Origin: JBCCFX01 sp039029515
GTDB taxonomy: Bacteria; Planctomycetota; Phycisphaerae; Phycisphaerales; SM1A02
Reading direction: 5' to 3'
Assembly (NCBI GenBank): GCA_039029515.1
Contig: JBCCFX010000041.1
Coordinates: forward strand, 1-22,544
DNA: 22,544 bases
In this document: positions 7,894 to 15,979 of the stretch, piece by piece
How positions within the stretch are numbered: the first letter of the stretch is position 1
Layout: the number at the start of each line of letters is the position of its first letter
Made by a program: the position numbers and the translations under genes
The notes under the pieces: generated by a model
Told to the model about the DNA's origin: nothing
Database searches by the model: none
Seen by the model: only the letters and a program-made list of their open reading frames with translations

Positions 7894-8927
7894 CGCGATG
7901 GCGTCAGCAGATCGTTCGCGAGTTGCTGGCGAGTCGACCAACTTGATGCGAGCGAGGGATCGAACACGGTAACCGATGCGTCCGACAGCATCGTTCGCGC
8001 AACGGAAGCCATCAGCAGTCGTTCCTGATTCTGGCGCGCGGCGTCCTCAAGTTCCTGCCGGACGGATGATCGCGAAACCTGTTGCGCCGGGATCACGCGG
8101 TCGAGTCGCAGGAGCACGTATTGATCGCCAACGAGAATTGGTGATGAGATCTCGAATGTGCCCAACTGCCAAAGGGAATTTCGAATGGCGACAGGGAACG
8201 CAGGGTCGCGTTGCGACATTGGTTCGAGCAGGCCGCCCCGCGCTGCGCTGACATCAAGCGATCGTCGAATCGCGACATCGGGAAAGTCCTCGCCGCGATT
8301 CAATTCGTCGATAGCCTGTCGCGCTTCACTGAGCGATGCGAAGGTCATGATGCGCGGCTGGCGCCGTTCGCCATACAGAATGTCATACATCGCATCCAGC
8401 GACTCTGGCTCGATGCGAACGCGCGGCGCGACGATCTTGCGGAGCGCAGCAGTTCGGAACAACATGCTCTCGAACCGTTCCGGCCCAAGACCACGCCGCT
8501 TCCTGAGTTCCTGAAGGAGTTGAGCCGCCTGATTGGGATCCTCGTTGAGCGTGCCGAGAAGAACGGTTCGCTCGCGATCGAGATCCGCCTGCGTGATGAA
8601 GTAGCCATCTTCGGCCAGTGTGCGGCGGAGTTGTTGATCGAGAATCAACTCCTCGAGGATCAAGCCGCCAGCGGCTTCGCAGAGCGGATCACGAAGATCG
8701 CCCCAATTCACTGAGGCACCATTGATCAGGGCGGCGGGGCGAGCATCCACGGTGGTTGAAGGCTTCACAGGATCAATGCGGACCTGAGAGCCTGCGGGTG
8801 GCCCGTCGACGCGTCGAGGGCCGTCACCAGTGGAAAATCCGCCCGAATTGTCGGCATCAGCCGAGCATCCGGCCGCGAACAAAAGGGCAAGACAAAGCGT
8901 CTGACATGCTGACCGATAGAATGACAT
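7890..8927 (-). CDS. PpiC/SurA-like peptidyl-prolyl isomerase lipoprotein
   Basis: 345 residues from ATG 8927-8925. This start is chosen because it places a lipoprotein signal at the N-terminus: basic start, hydrophobic core LCLALLF and lipobox AAG|C (Cys 21). A longer reading frame exists upstream but would bury the signal. After a Gly/Pro linker comes a helical SurA_N-like domain (about 75-175), then a rotamase (PpiC) domain at about 189-279 with the hallmark 'SLDVSAARGGLLEPM' and 'LGTFEISSPILVGDQYVLLRLDRV' strands. It probably acts as an outer-membrane-tethered periplasmic folding factor. Its GTGA overlap with the ABC ATPase gene suggests co-expression, an unusual pairing. The start codon overlaps a possible divergent ATG at 8926. 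Confidence 0.8.
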   Translation of the reverse strand: MSFYRSACQTLCLALLFAAGCSADADNSGGFSTGDGPRRVDGPPAGSQVRIDPVKPSTTVDARPAALINGASVNWGDLRDPLCEAAGGLILEELILDQQLRRTLAEDGYFITQADLDRERTVLLGTLNEDPNQAAQLLQELRKRRGLGPERFESMLFRTAALRKIVAPRVRIEPESLDAMYDILYGERRQPRIMTFASLSEARQAIDELNRGEDFPDVAIRRSLDVSAARGGLLEPMSQRDPAFPVAIRNSLWQLGTFEISSPILVGDQYVLLRLDRVIPAQQVSRSSVRQELEDAARQNQERLLMASVARTMLSDASVTVFDPSLASSWSTRQQLANDLLTPSR

Positions 8928-8976
8928 GGCCACAGCGAACAACGAGCCGAACGATGTGTCAACAGGGGAGCCGTCG

Positions 8977-10137
8977 GTGACGAAGACGAAGCTGCTCATT
9001 TGCCCGTATTGCGGGGATACACAAGGGGCATCAGATCGATGCCGGGCATGTGGTGGCCTTTTTGAGCCACTGAGCCGTCAGGCTACCCACAATGCGATGG
9101 GGCCGTGGTTTCTCCGGGATCCGGAGCAGCCGTTCCGTCCGGGGTGTAGCTACGACACGCTGCTGATGCTCGTGGATCGAGGCGTGGTGACGAAGACCAC
9201 GATTGTCCGTGGTCCGACGACGAAGCAATTCTGGACGGTCGCACGGCGCGTACCGGGACTGGCACATCGATTGGGATGCTGTCACGAATGTAGTACGCCG
9301 GTCGATCCGACTGACCACGGTTGTCATGCGTGCGGCGTGCCGTTCAGCGTTTATCTCGATCGCAACTTCCTGGGGCTGCCGGATGTCCGTCCGATGCCGT
9401 GGGACACCTCGACACCGGAATCGAATTCGCGCATCACCGGGAGTGATGACTGGATGGCGAACGGCGGACGCCTCTCGAGTTTTGCCACCGATGCGCAGTT
9501 GTTCGGCGAATCCGTCACGCATGTGTCGCCGGCGCCGGCGGTCGCGCCGATCGCAGCGCCGTCCGAAGCGTACGCGTCACCGAGCGCACAGCAATCGTCA
9601 ACGCCGGAACCATCGACGCATGCGCTGCGTCGTCAATTGGCGCATCAGAAACGGCAGATGCAGATCTTCGGCGCGATCGCGCTCGGCGGATTGATCGTCG
9701 TGTGCATTCTGATCACGTTGCTTGTGGCACAACGAAACGCATCGACCGGCACGCCAGCAACCACAGGCGACAGTACCGACGTCATACCGTCAGCGACGGA
9801 AGAAACTGAAACACCGATCAGTCGTGAGTCGACTCCCGTCGTGGTCGAGCAGTCGGCCGAGTCAGCACCGACTGACGGCGATATCACCCCGGTTGAAAAT
9901 GTCATCGCGACGGTCGATCCGTTTGCGGATATTCGCGCCGTGCTGACCCGCGTGCGCGATACGCTCGACGTGTCGGCTGATGATCGACTCGCCTGGCTTC
10001 ACGAGGCGCGAACGCAATTGGATGAAATCTGCGATGCAGACGCCGATGATGGCACGTGCACAACGCTTCGAGAGGAGATCGCGATGCTTCAGGAGACGCT
10101 TGAACTCGATGCGTTCTTCGCTCAGCCCGATCCCTGA
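8977..10137 (+). CDS. Unrecognised membrane protein with two zinc-ribbon-like modules and GYF_2-like segment
   Basis: 386 residues from GTG 8977, preferred because AGGGGAG lies six bases upstream. An in-frame ATG at 8926 would add 17 residues but has no SD and overlaps the divergent gene's start codon. The N-terminus has a C-P-Y-C...C-R-A-C zinc-ribbon-like module (Cys 9, 12, 22, 25). Next is a segment resembling GYF_2/DUF4339 domains (GPWFLRDPEQPFRP...LLMLVDRGVVTKTTIVRGP), then a second C-H-E-C...C-H-A-C module (about 95-120). A disordered Ser/Pro/Ala linker leads to a basic stretch and one membrane helix (about 229-251). The outer part is Thr/Glu-rich with a helical C-terminus. Topology by the positive-inside rule puts the zinc modules in the cytoplasm. 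I do not recognise the function. The 3' end overlaps the convergent glycosyltransferase gene by 16 bases. Confidence 0.75.
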   Translation: MTKTKLLICPYCGDTQGASDRCRACGGLFEPLSRQATHNAMGPWFLRDPEQPFRPGCSYDTLLMLVDRGVVTKTTIVRGPTTKQFWTVARRVPGLAHRLGCCHECSTPVDPTDHGCHACGVPFSVYLDRNFLGLPDVRPMPWDTSTPESNSRITGSDDWMANGGRLSSFATDAQLFGESVTHVSPAPAVAPIAAPSEAYASPSAQQSSTPEPSTHALRRQLAHQKRQMQIFGAIALGGLIVVCILITLLVAQRNASTGTPATTGDSTDVIPSATEETETPISRESTPVVVEQSAESAPTDGDITPVENVIATVDPFADIRAVLTRVRDTLDVSADDRLAWLHEARTQLDEICDADADDGTCTTLREEIAMLQETLELDAFFAQPDP

Positions 10138-12185
10138 AGTTCGAACAGCCAGCTGCCATCTTGATAGACAGTGATCAGTTGTGCGTTGTCACGAAATGCA
10201 TCGAGTACCCACGCGTGATCAAGGGCGGGATCGAGCCAGCCAGCGTCGTCCCAGCGCTTCAGCATGACATCTTGCACCAGGACGTGCGTGTATCCATCAT
10301 CGCGAATTGCCTCGACCCAACTTTTCTTCTGCGCCGGAAAGCTTCGGATGACTTCGTTGATGCGACCACGATCCCACACCGTGGTGTAGTCAACCCGGTC
10401 TGCATCGAAGTAGAACGGTGCCGCGTCGCCGATCAAAAGCACTCGTGATCCAGCTGGTGCGATGTGATTCACAAAGATGGCGGGCGAGAGCGATGCGGCA
10501 TCGCGTCGTTGCTCGGGCGTCAGTGCATCGCCGGTCTTCAGCGGGAGTGTGCCGATTCCCATGCCGAACTTGTCGCCGGGTTCCTGACGGCAAATGACGA
10601 TCGGCATAATCGACCAGACCAGCAGGAACAGTGTGATCGCAGGATCTCGCCATCGCGTCGGCCGTTGCATCACCGTGTGCGCAGCGCACGCGAAGCAGAT
10701 TGAGGCGGGGACGATGAACGGGAGCATGAAGCGCGACTTCACGTGCGTGAACAGCATCCAGAACACCAGTTGGACGCTCATGAACACGATCATCGTGATC
10801 GCGAGTCGTCGGTGCGTCCTGGACCATGCTGCGACCGCCGCGGTACCGATCGTCAGCAGCGGTAGGACGGACCACTGGGCGCGCCATGGAGCCGAACCTG
10901 AAGGATGCCCGATGCCAAACACGAAGAACTGATCGAACGCTTCATGCATGCGCACGAGGAGGATGGAGGTGCCGATGTGTCCCATATGCCAGATCCGCGC
11001 CTGCTCATCATCCCAATGCGCGAGGCCGAACAGGTCGGTCAGGAACGGGAACGTCGGTTGGCCGAGAGCGATTGCGTTCCCTGCGAGCCATGGGGAGAGG
11101 CCGATGAGGCCGGCAACACAACCGATGGGAATGGTCTTCAGCCATATGCGCATCGGCAGGCGGATCACGACGAGAATGCCGATCGGCAGCACAATGAGGC
11201 CGGCCACCGATAGCTTGGCAAGGAGCGTGGCGGCGGCAAGCCACGCGATCGTGACCGTGGTGCGAATGGGATGGTCGTCCAGGCGCGGCAGCAGCGCGAT
11301 CATGCCAACACAGAGAAGCAGTGTTGCCATCTCGCTGTAGGCCAGAGTGCCGACCACAATGCTCCATGGTGTCGCGAGCATGATGCCGGCGGCAAGCAGG
11401 CCGCAACTGCGGTTTGTGACCGATGCGGCATACGAGCCGACGCTGATGGCTGTTGCGAGGAGCAGAAGGGCATGGAGCCACTGGCATGCGCCAGCAGCGG
11501 CATGGGCGTCGCCCTTCAATACGCATAGGTGTAGGAACGCGCCTTCCATGCCGCTCGGCAGTGCACTGTAGACATTGTGCGTGTACGGCACGATTCGACC
11601 GTCGAGCAGCCACTCGTGCGGCAGTTGAAGGTGGTAGCTCAGCGCGTCATATCCGTTGAATTCGGTAAGCCAGAGTGATCCCGGTGCGCTGCTTGCTGCG
11701 ATCGCAATGATGATGGCCGCAGGGACAAAGGCAATCCAGATAAAGGAAGCCCGGGGTGAAAGCTCTTGATCATGTGCTTGCTGTATTGCACGCACAAGAT
11801 GAAGAAGCGTGCCGGTCCAGCCCACGGCAAGGGCAATCCATGCAAAGAATGGCACCGTCAGCAGGCCGATCCGGCCGAGCACATTGTCCAGCCAGATGAG
11901 GGATGCGACGCCCAGCGCGAGAATGACAGGTACAGAAGCCTCGATCCGAATGGCTTTGTGCACGAAGAGGCCATACCCGATCGCGGCAATGAGCCATGCG
12001 CCCGCGAGGGCAGCATCTCGGAGCGCGACATCGAGCAGGATCAGCATGGCCGAGGCGTCCTGCGGCGTGCTCATCACGGCAAACCACGTGAGGACGGCGA
12101 TACCAGCGCCTGCTCCACCCACGATCACCATTCGCCGGCGGTCCGGGGCATTCTCCTTCGGGGTGTCGGCATCGTCGATCGGCAT
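10122..12185 (-). CDS. Polytopic GT-C glycosyltransferase, family 39-like (ArnT/PMT_2 type)
   Basis: 687 residues with roughly a dozen hydrophobic helices between about residues 20 and 540 and a soluble C-terminal domain. After the first helices comes LTEFNGYDALSYHLQLPHEW (Asp near residue 180), which matches the acidic first periplasmic loop of PMT_2/ArnT-like GT-C enzymes. These transfer sugars from polyprenyl-phosphate donors on the periplasmic side. The following NVYSALPSGMEGAFLHL is also typical of these proteins in large-genome bacteria. The C-terminal part (VDYTTVWDRGRINEVIR...YTHVLVQDVMLKRW) is the usual soluble tail. The gene is alone on its strand, divergent from flgI, and 5' separated by 82 bases. 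Acceptor is unknown; flagellin glycosylation is conceivable from location only. Confidence 0.7.
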   Translation of the reverse strand: MPIDDADTPKENAPDRRRMVIVGGAGAGIAVLTWFAVMSTPQDASAMLILLDVALRDAALAGAWLIAAIGYGLFVHKAIRIEASVPVILALGVASLIWLDNVLGRIGLLTVPFFAWIALAVGWTGTLLHLVRAIQQAHDQELSPRASFIWIAFVPAAIIIAIAASSAPGSLWLTEFNGYDALSYHLQLPHEWLLDGRIVPYTHNVYSALPSGMEGAFLHLCVLKGDAHAAAGACQWLHALLLLATAISVGSYAASVTNRSCGLLAAGIMLATPWSIVVGTLAYSEMATLLLCVGMIALLPRLDDHPIRTTVTIAWLAAATLLAKLSVAGLIVLPIGILVVIRLPMRIWLKTIPIGCVAGLIGLSPWLAGNAIALGQPTFPFLTDLFGLAHWDDEQARIWHMGHIGTSILLVRMHEAFDQFFVFGIGHPSGSAPWRAQWSVLPLLTIGTAAVAAWSRTHRRLAITMIVFMSVQLVFWMLFTHVKSRFMLPFIVPASICFACAAHTVMQRPTRWRDPAITLFLLVWSIMPIVICRQEPGDKFGMGIGTLPLKTGDALTPEQRRDAASLSPAIFVNHIAPAGSRVLLIGDAAPFYFDADRVDYTTVWDRGRINEVIRSFPAQKKSWVEAIRDDGYTHVLVQDVMLKRWDDAGWLDPALDHAWVLDAFRDNAQLITVYQDGSWLFELQGSG

Positions 12186-12210
12186 GGCTTTCGATTCTAC
12201 GGGTTTCGAA

Positions 12211-12226
12211 TGGCCCGGCGGTTGCT
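12211..12226 (+). promoter_or_regulatory. Sigma-54 (RpoN) -24/-12 promoter upstream of flgI
   Basis: TGGCCCG-GCGG-TTGCT matches the consensus TGGCACG-N4-TTGCW at every position but one (C for A). The invariant GG (12212-12213) and GC (12224-12225) are exactly ten bases apart. It lies in the 82-base divergent gap and points toward flgI. The predicted transcript starts near 12237, giving a leader of about 31 bases. Sigma-54 control of middle/late flagellar genes is known in many bacteria. No enhancer-binding protein gene is in the window. Confidence 0.65.
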
Positions 12227-12251
12227 AGGTGAAGGGGTACACCCTTTGTAT

Positions 12252-12264
12252 GGACAGGAGGTCC
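12252..12264 (+). promoter_or_regulatory. Putative CsrA-binding hairpin over the flgI Shine-Dalgarno
   Basis: GGAC-AGGAG-GTCC forms a four-base-pair stem (five with a U-G pair) with the SD AGGAG as loop, six bases before the ATG with the second stem arm included. Presentation of GGA in a hairpin loop is the CsrA recognition geometry. The loop is a pentaloop, one base shorter than the optimal ANGGAN. The same 15 bases GGACAGGAGGTCCGG recur in the fliW leader at 18037-18051. Confidence 0.45.
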
Positions 12265-12267
12265 GGC

Positions 12268-13356
12268 ATGACACGCATGATGCGACGAACGATCTGCGCC
12301 ATTGGTGCAATTCTTGCGCTTGTTTCGACGGCACACGGTGCCACTTCGCTCGATGCACTCGTTCGAATCAAGGGGCACGAAACAAATGTCTTTGTCGGAG
12401 TTGGCATTGTCACCGGTCTGACGGGCACAGGCGATTCGGTTCAGGATTCCTATATCGCAGCTCGCCCGTACGCTCAGATGCTCAGCAACCTTGGCACCCA
12501 GGTGGGCAGCCTTGAGGAGCTGCGTTCGACCCAGTCGTTTGCGGTCGTCCACCTCTATATGACGGTGGGGCCGACCGGTGCCCGTGAAGGCGATGAACTC
12601 GATGTCATCGTGACGACGGCCTTCGACGCGACGAGTCTCGACGGTGGTCAGCTGATGGTGTCGCCGCTCCGCCTGCCGTTGCCGGATCGCGCCGACCTGG
12701 AGGTCTATGCCGTCGCTCGAGGTCAACTCGAGTTGGAGGGGGATATTCCGACACGAGCTCGTGTGCAGGACGGCGGAAAGATGTTGAAGGACATTCGGCC
12801 GCAGATCGTCAACCCACGCGGCATGATCGAGTTGATCATCGACAGCAAGTACGCCGGGCCGGCGATGTCCGCGACGATTGCGGATGCGATCAACGCCGAG
12901 TTTGAATTCGAGCAACTTGCCGGCGTCGCGGACGCGATCGATTCCAAGACGATCGAAGTACGCGTTCCGACCGCAGAAGTGCGTCGACCGATGTCATTCG
13001 TCCGAACACTGACCGCAATTCCGATCGACATCACCATGATCGACATTCCGCCGCGCATTGTGATCAATCGAAAAGAAGGCACGATCGTGCTGACGGGCGA
13101 CGTGGAAGTTTCGCCGTCGATCATCTCGCACGCCGGACTCACGATCAATCCATTGAACGACGGCCTGGACGGCGGCAACGGACTGCGTTCGTGGGCATCG
13201 CTTGATACATCGGACGGTTCGAGTCGTTCATCACGTCGTCTGGGATCGCTGATCCAGATGTTTGACCAACTCAATGTGCCGATGGACGACCGCATTCAGA
13301 TCCTGCAGTCCATGGACACGAACGGCGTGCTGCACGGGGAGATCATTTACGAATGA
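12268..13356 (+). CDS. flgI: FlgI, flagellar P-ring protein
   Basis: 362 residues, the usual size. ATG 12268 is chosen because AGGAGG lies six bases upstream and it yields a clean Sec signal peptide (MTRMMRRTICAIGAILALVS...AHG, cleavage after about residue 24). Longer in-frame starts at 12229 would displace it. The mature protein begins with 'VRIKGHETNVFVGVGIVTGLTGTGDS', the N-terminal hallmark of FlgI. It continues with the 'GDELDVIVTTAFDATSLDGGQLMVSPLRLP' core and a conserved C-terminus (LGSLIQMFDQLNVPMDDRIQILQSMDTNGVLHGEIIYE). FlgI assembles the periplasmic P-ring bushing around the rod, implying an outer-membrane-containing cell; flgH and flgA are not in the window. First gene of the flagellar block, downstream of a sigma-54 promoter; its stop overlaps the next gene's ATG. 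Confidence 0.95.
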   Translation: MTRMMRRTICAIGAILALVSTAHGATSLDALVRIKGHETNVFVGVGIVTGLTGTGDSVQDSYIAARPYAQMLSNLGTQVGSLEELRSTQSFAVVHLYMTVGPTGAREGDELDVIVTTAFDATSLDGGQLMVSPLRLPLPDRADLEVYAVARGQLELEGDIPTRARVQDGGKMLKDIRPQIVNPRGMIELIIDSKYAGPAMSATIADAINAEFEFEQLAGVADAIDSKTIEVRVPTAEVRRPMSFVRTLTAIPIDITMIDIPPRIVINRKEGTIVLTGDVEVSPSIISHAGLTINPLNDGLDGGNGLRSWASLDTSDGSSRSSRRLGSLIQMFDQLNVPMDDRIQILQSMDTNGVLHGEIIYE

Positions 13357-13763
13357 TCGGCATCGACGCTATCTCGACCGGGATCGACGTTCGAGCCAGC
13401 GCTGCGCCTTCGCGCCGCGACGGCGCGGTCAGTTCGTTCTCGTCGCTGCTTCAGCAGGCAGGCGAAACGGGAACGGCCGACGAGCGTCTTCATGCGGCGG
13501 CGGAAGGACTTGTGTCCACCGCGTTCATTCAGCCAGTGCTTTCGATGTTGCGCGAACAGAATCAGGCCGCCGGCCCATTCGCGCCATCTGCGGCAGAGCG
13601 TCGGTTCGGTCCGCTGCTGGATGAGATGATCGCCGACCGTGTGACTTCATCGGCCAACTTCCCGTTGGTCGACGCCATCGTCAATCGATACCGGGCGTCG
13701 ATGTCGACGTCCGCACAGGGAGATCGCCATGACCACGCGAACGACCAGCCACGCATCGCCTGA
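13353..13763 (+). CDS. flgJ: FlgJ N-terminal-type rod assembly protein
   Basis: 136 residues. Its ATG overlaps the flgI stop (ATGA). The central part (about 45-120: HAAAEGLVSTAFIQPVLSMLREQ...RFGPLLDEMIADRVTSSANFPLVDAIVNRY) fits the Rod-binding domain of FlgJ. It shows the 'A..FE..F...ml..mr' helix and the 'DE..a..i......lgla..i...' helix, in divergent form. The peptidoglycan hydrolase domain found in enteric FlgJ is absent; single-domain FlgJ is normal in Planctomycetes, Epsilonproteobacteria and Alphaproteobacteria. It would cap the growing rod in the periplasm. Position directly after flgI matches the widespread flgI-flgJ order. The last 11 codons overlap the start of flgN. Confidence 0.75.
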   Translation: MIGIDAISTGIDVRASAAPSRRDGAVSSFSSLLQQAGETGTADERLHAAAEGLVSTAFIQPVLSMLREQNQAAGPFAPSAAERRFGPLLDEMIADRVTSSANFPLVDAIVNRYRASMSTSAQGDRHDHANDQPRIA

Positions 13764-14262
13764 CACGCTCGATGACATTGCCGATGCCATGCTTCCGATC
13801 CTGCGCGAGCAGATCGTGATGCACGAGGCGATGCTCAAACTGATACGACAGAAGCGCGATTCCATCCGCGATGCTGATTTCGGGAGTCTCGCGTCGTTAT
13901 CGCGAGCGGAACAGAAGTGCGCTTCCGCAATGACGACACTCGAGCAACAGCGTCTCGCGCTGCTCGAACGGGCGCAACCCTGGTTTGGCACCGGTGAGCC
14001 GACGGTTTCCGGCTTGTGTGATCAACTCCGTCACGAGCGTGGCGAGGAGATTCGCGAACTCGCGGAAGAACTGCGAACACGACTGGTCAATCTTCGGGCC
14101 GAGAGCGCGGTGCTTCGTGACGCCGCGATGCGATTGAGTGGTCATCTGTCCGGGCTTGTGCAAACGGTGCAGTCCGCGATCTCGCGGGCCAAGGTGTACG
14201 GGAAGACCGGTCAGTTGGCGATGAACGCATCGATCGACGCATCGCTGGACCTCAAGACTTAA
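13729..14262 (+). CDS. flgN: FlgN-family flagellar export chaperone
   Basis: 177 residues, almost entirely helical with heptad-like Leu spacing; no signal peptide. The layout (LDDIADAMLPILREQIVMHEAMLKLIRQKRDSIRDADFGSLASLSRAEQKCASAMTTLEQQR) matches FlgN/YvyG proteins: an N-terminal helix pair with the 'l..l...i..Kr.ai...d...l..l...E' pattern. FlgN is a cytoplasmic chaperone that binds the C-termini of the hook-junction proteins FlgK and FlgL, which are encoded immediately downstream. The ATG at 13729 lies 35 bases inside the flgJ reading frame with a weak AGGGAGA SD, implying translational coupling. Confidence 0.8.
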   Translation: MTTRTTSHASPDTLDDIADAMLPILREQIVMHEAMLKLIRQKRDSIRDADFGSLASLSRAEQKCASAMTTLEQQRLALLERAQPWFGTGEPTVSGLCDQLRHERGEEIRELAEELRTRLVNLRAESAVLRDAAMRLSGHLSGLVQTVQSAISRAKVYGKTGQLAMNASIDASLDLKT

Positions 14263-14272
14263 GGGCACTGCT

Positions 14273-15961
14273 GTGAGCATTAATGGATCACTGCAGGTCG
14301 GTCGTTCAGCGCTGCTCGCGAGTCAGGCGGCGCTGCAGGTTGCCGGCAACAACATGGCCAACGCGTCGACGCCGGGATTCCATCGGCGGACGATTCAGCT
14401 TACGCCGCAGACCACCGAGGCGGTCGGGCGCAATGCGCGAGTCGGGCGTGGTGTGCAGATCAATTCGATCCGGCGTGAGATTGACTCCGGATTGCAGGCG
14501 CGCTTGCGCGATGCGATCAGCAATCAGAATCAGGCGCTGATGAACCAGCGTTTTCTGACGTCCATTGAAACACTGCAGAATGAACTGACGGACAACGATC
14601 TGTCGACAACGCTGAGCCGATTCTTCAACAGCTTCTCAGAGCTTTCAAATACGCCGGAAGACAGTGCGGTCCGCGCGCTGGTGGTGCAGGAAGGCGTGGT
14701 GCTTGCCGACCGAATTGCCACGATGCGTGGGGACTACTCTCGCGTCATCGGCGAGGTTGACAATGAGATCACCGCGACGGTCAGGTCCATCAATGACCTG
14801 CTGGAGCGCACAGCCGAAGCCAATGCGCAAATTGTGAACACGGAAGCGACGTCCGGCGAAGAGAGTTCGCTCCGTGACCTGCGCGATCAGCTCATCGATG
14901 AGCTTGCCGAGTACGTTGAAGTCGATGTCATTGAACATCCATCCGGCAGCACCGACATTCTCATCAACTCCATTCCCGTCCTGCTCGCAGGTATCAACCG
15001 TGGTGTTGAGGTCCGGAAGGAATCAGTCGGCGATGCGCTCGAAGTTTCGATTCGCGTGGCCGATGATGGCACGACACTCGATGTGAACACCGGTCGACTC
15101 GGTGGTCTGATCGGCCAGCGTGATGGAACGGTCTCGCCGGTGATCGATCAGCTGAATACGTTCGCGAAAGAGCTGATCTTTCAGGTCAACCGTATTCACT
15201 CGCAAGGTCAGGGTGAACTTGGCTTCGAGCAGCTGGTTGGAACCACGATGCTCGATGACACATCGGCGGCGCTGAACTCAACCAATTCGGGTCTACCGTT
15301 CACGATTGAGAACGGGAGTTTCTTCGTCCACGTCACGCATCAGGAGACGGGCATTCGCAGCGCGTTCCAGGTCACGGCCAACGGCGATACTGATTCGCTC
15401 GACGACATCATCACTCGTTTGAATGCCACCGTGCCGGACATGGTTGCATCCGTCGGCCTTGGCAGCACGTTGCGCATGGATGCATCGCCCGGGTATGAGC
15501 TGAGTTTCTCGAATGACACCAGTGGTGCGCTGGCCGCGCTCGGTGTCAACACGTTTTTTACCGGGCAATCCGCTGCGGATATTGATGTTCATGCCGAGCT
15601 GATTGCTGATCCACAGCGTCTGTCGGCCGACACCGGACACATTTCCGGTAACGGTGGGACCGCCGTCACAATCGCTGAACTTCAGGATGTCGCACAGTCC
15701 GCGCTCGGCAACTCGACACTACGTGAGTTCTGGCAGGACTCGGTCAATAAGCTGGCCGTGCGATCGAATGCGGCGAACAACGCCGTGGAATCGACCGGCC
15801 TCGTCACTGAGAGTCTGAATGCGCAGGTGCAAGCGGTTTCAGGTGTGTCCATCGATGAAGAGTCATTGAATCTGTTGACGTTTCAGCGTCAGTTTCAGGC
15901 TGCAGCGCGGTTCATCAACGTCATTGATGAAACCCTCCAGACGCTGCTCAGCATTGTGTAA
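14273..15961 (+). CDS. flgK: FlgK, hook-filament junction protein 1 (HAP1)
   Basis: 562 residues, close to the 547 of E. coli FlgK. The start is GTG 14273, ten bases after the flgN stop; only a weak AAGGG precedes it. The N-terminus has the basal-body-rod/HAP1 motif NNMANASTPGF (about 26-36). The coiled D0/D1 region includes 'SNTPEDSAVRALVVQEGVVLADRI' and 'NDLLERTAEANAQI', typical of FlgK. The C-terminal D0 helix ends SGVSIDEESLNLLTFQRQFQAAARFINVIDETLQTLLSIV, a canonical FlgK/hook-family ending. The middle (about 280-460) is a variable beta domain. It is exported unfolded through the flagellar type III system with the FlgN chaperone and forms the ring between hook and FlgL. Confidence 0.95.
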   Translation: MSINGSLQVGRSALLASQAALQVAGNNMANASTPGFHRRTIQLTPQTTEAVGRNARVGRGVQINSIRREIDSGLQARLRDAISNQNQALMNQRFLTSIETLQNELTDNDLSTTLSRFFNSFSELSNTPEDSAVRALVVQEGVVLADRIATMRGDYSRVIGEVDNEITATVRSINDLLERTAEANAQIVNTEATSGEESSLRDLRDQLIDELAEYVEVDVIEHPSGSTDILINSIPVLLAGINRGVEVRKESVGDALEVSIRVADDGTTLDVNTGRLGGLIGQRDGTVSPVIDQLNTFAKELIFQVNRIHSQGQGELGFEQLVGTTMLDDTSAALNSTNSGLPFTIENGSFFVHVTHQETGIRSAFQVTANGDTDSLDDIITRLNATVPDMVASVGLGSTLRMDASPGYELSFSNDTSGALAALGVNTFFTGQSAADIDVHAELIADPQRLSADTGHISGNGGTAVTIAELQDVAQSALGNSTLREFWQDSVNKLAVRSNAANNAVESTGLVTESLNAQVQAVSGVSIDEESLNLLTFQRQFQAAARFINVIDETLQTLLSIV

Positions 15962-15979
15962 TCGTGAGGAGCCGAAGCG

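Noticed and set aside
11770..12915. 381-codon antisense open frame across the flgI start
   Set aside because: It overlaps both the glycosyltransferase N-terminus and flgI, which have clear family signatures, and would cross the sigma-54 promoter.
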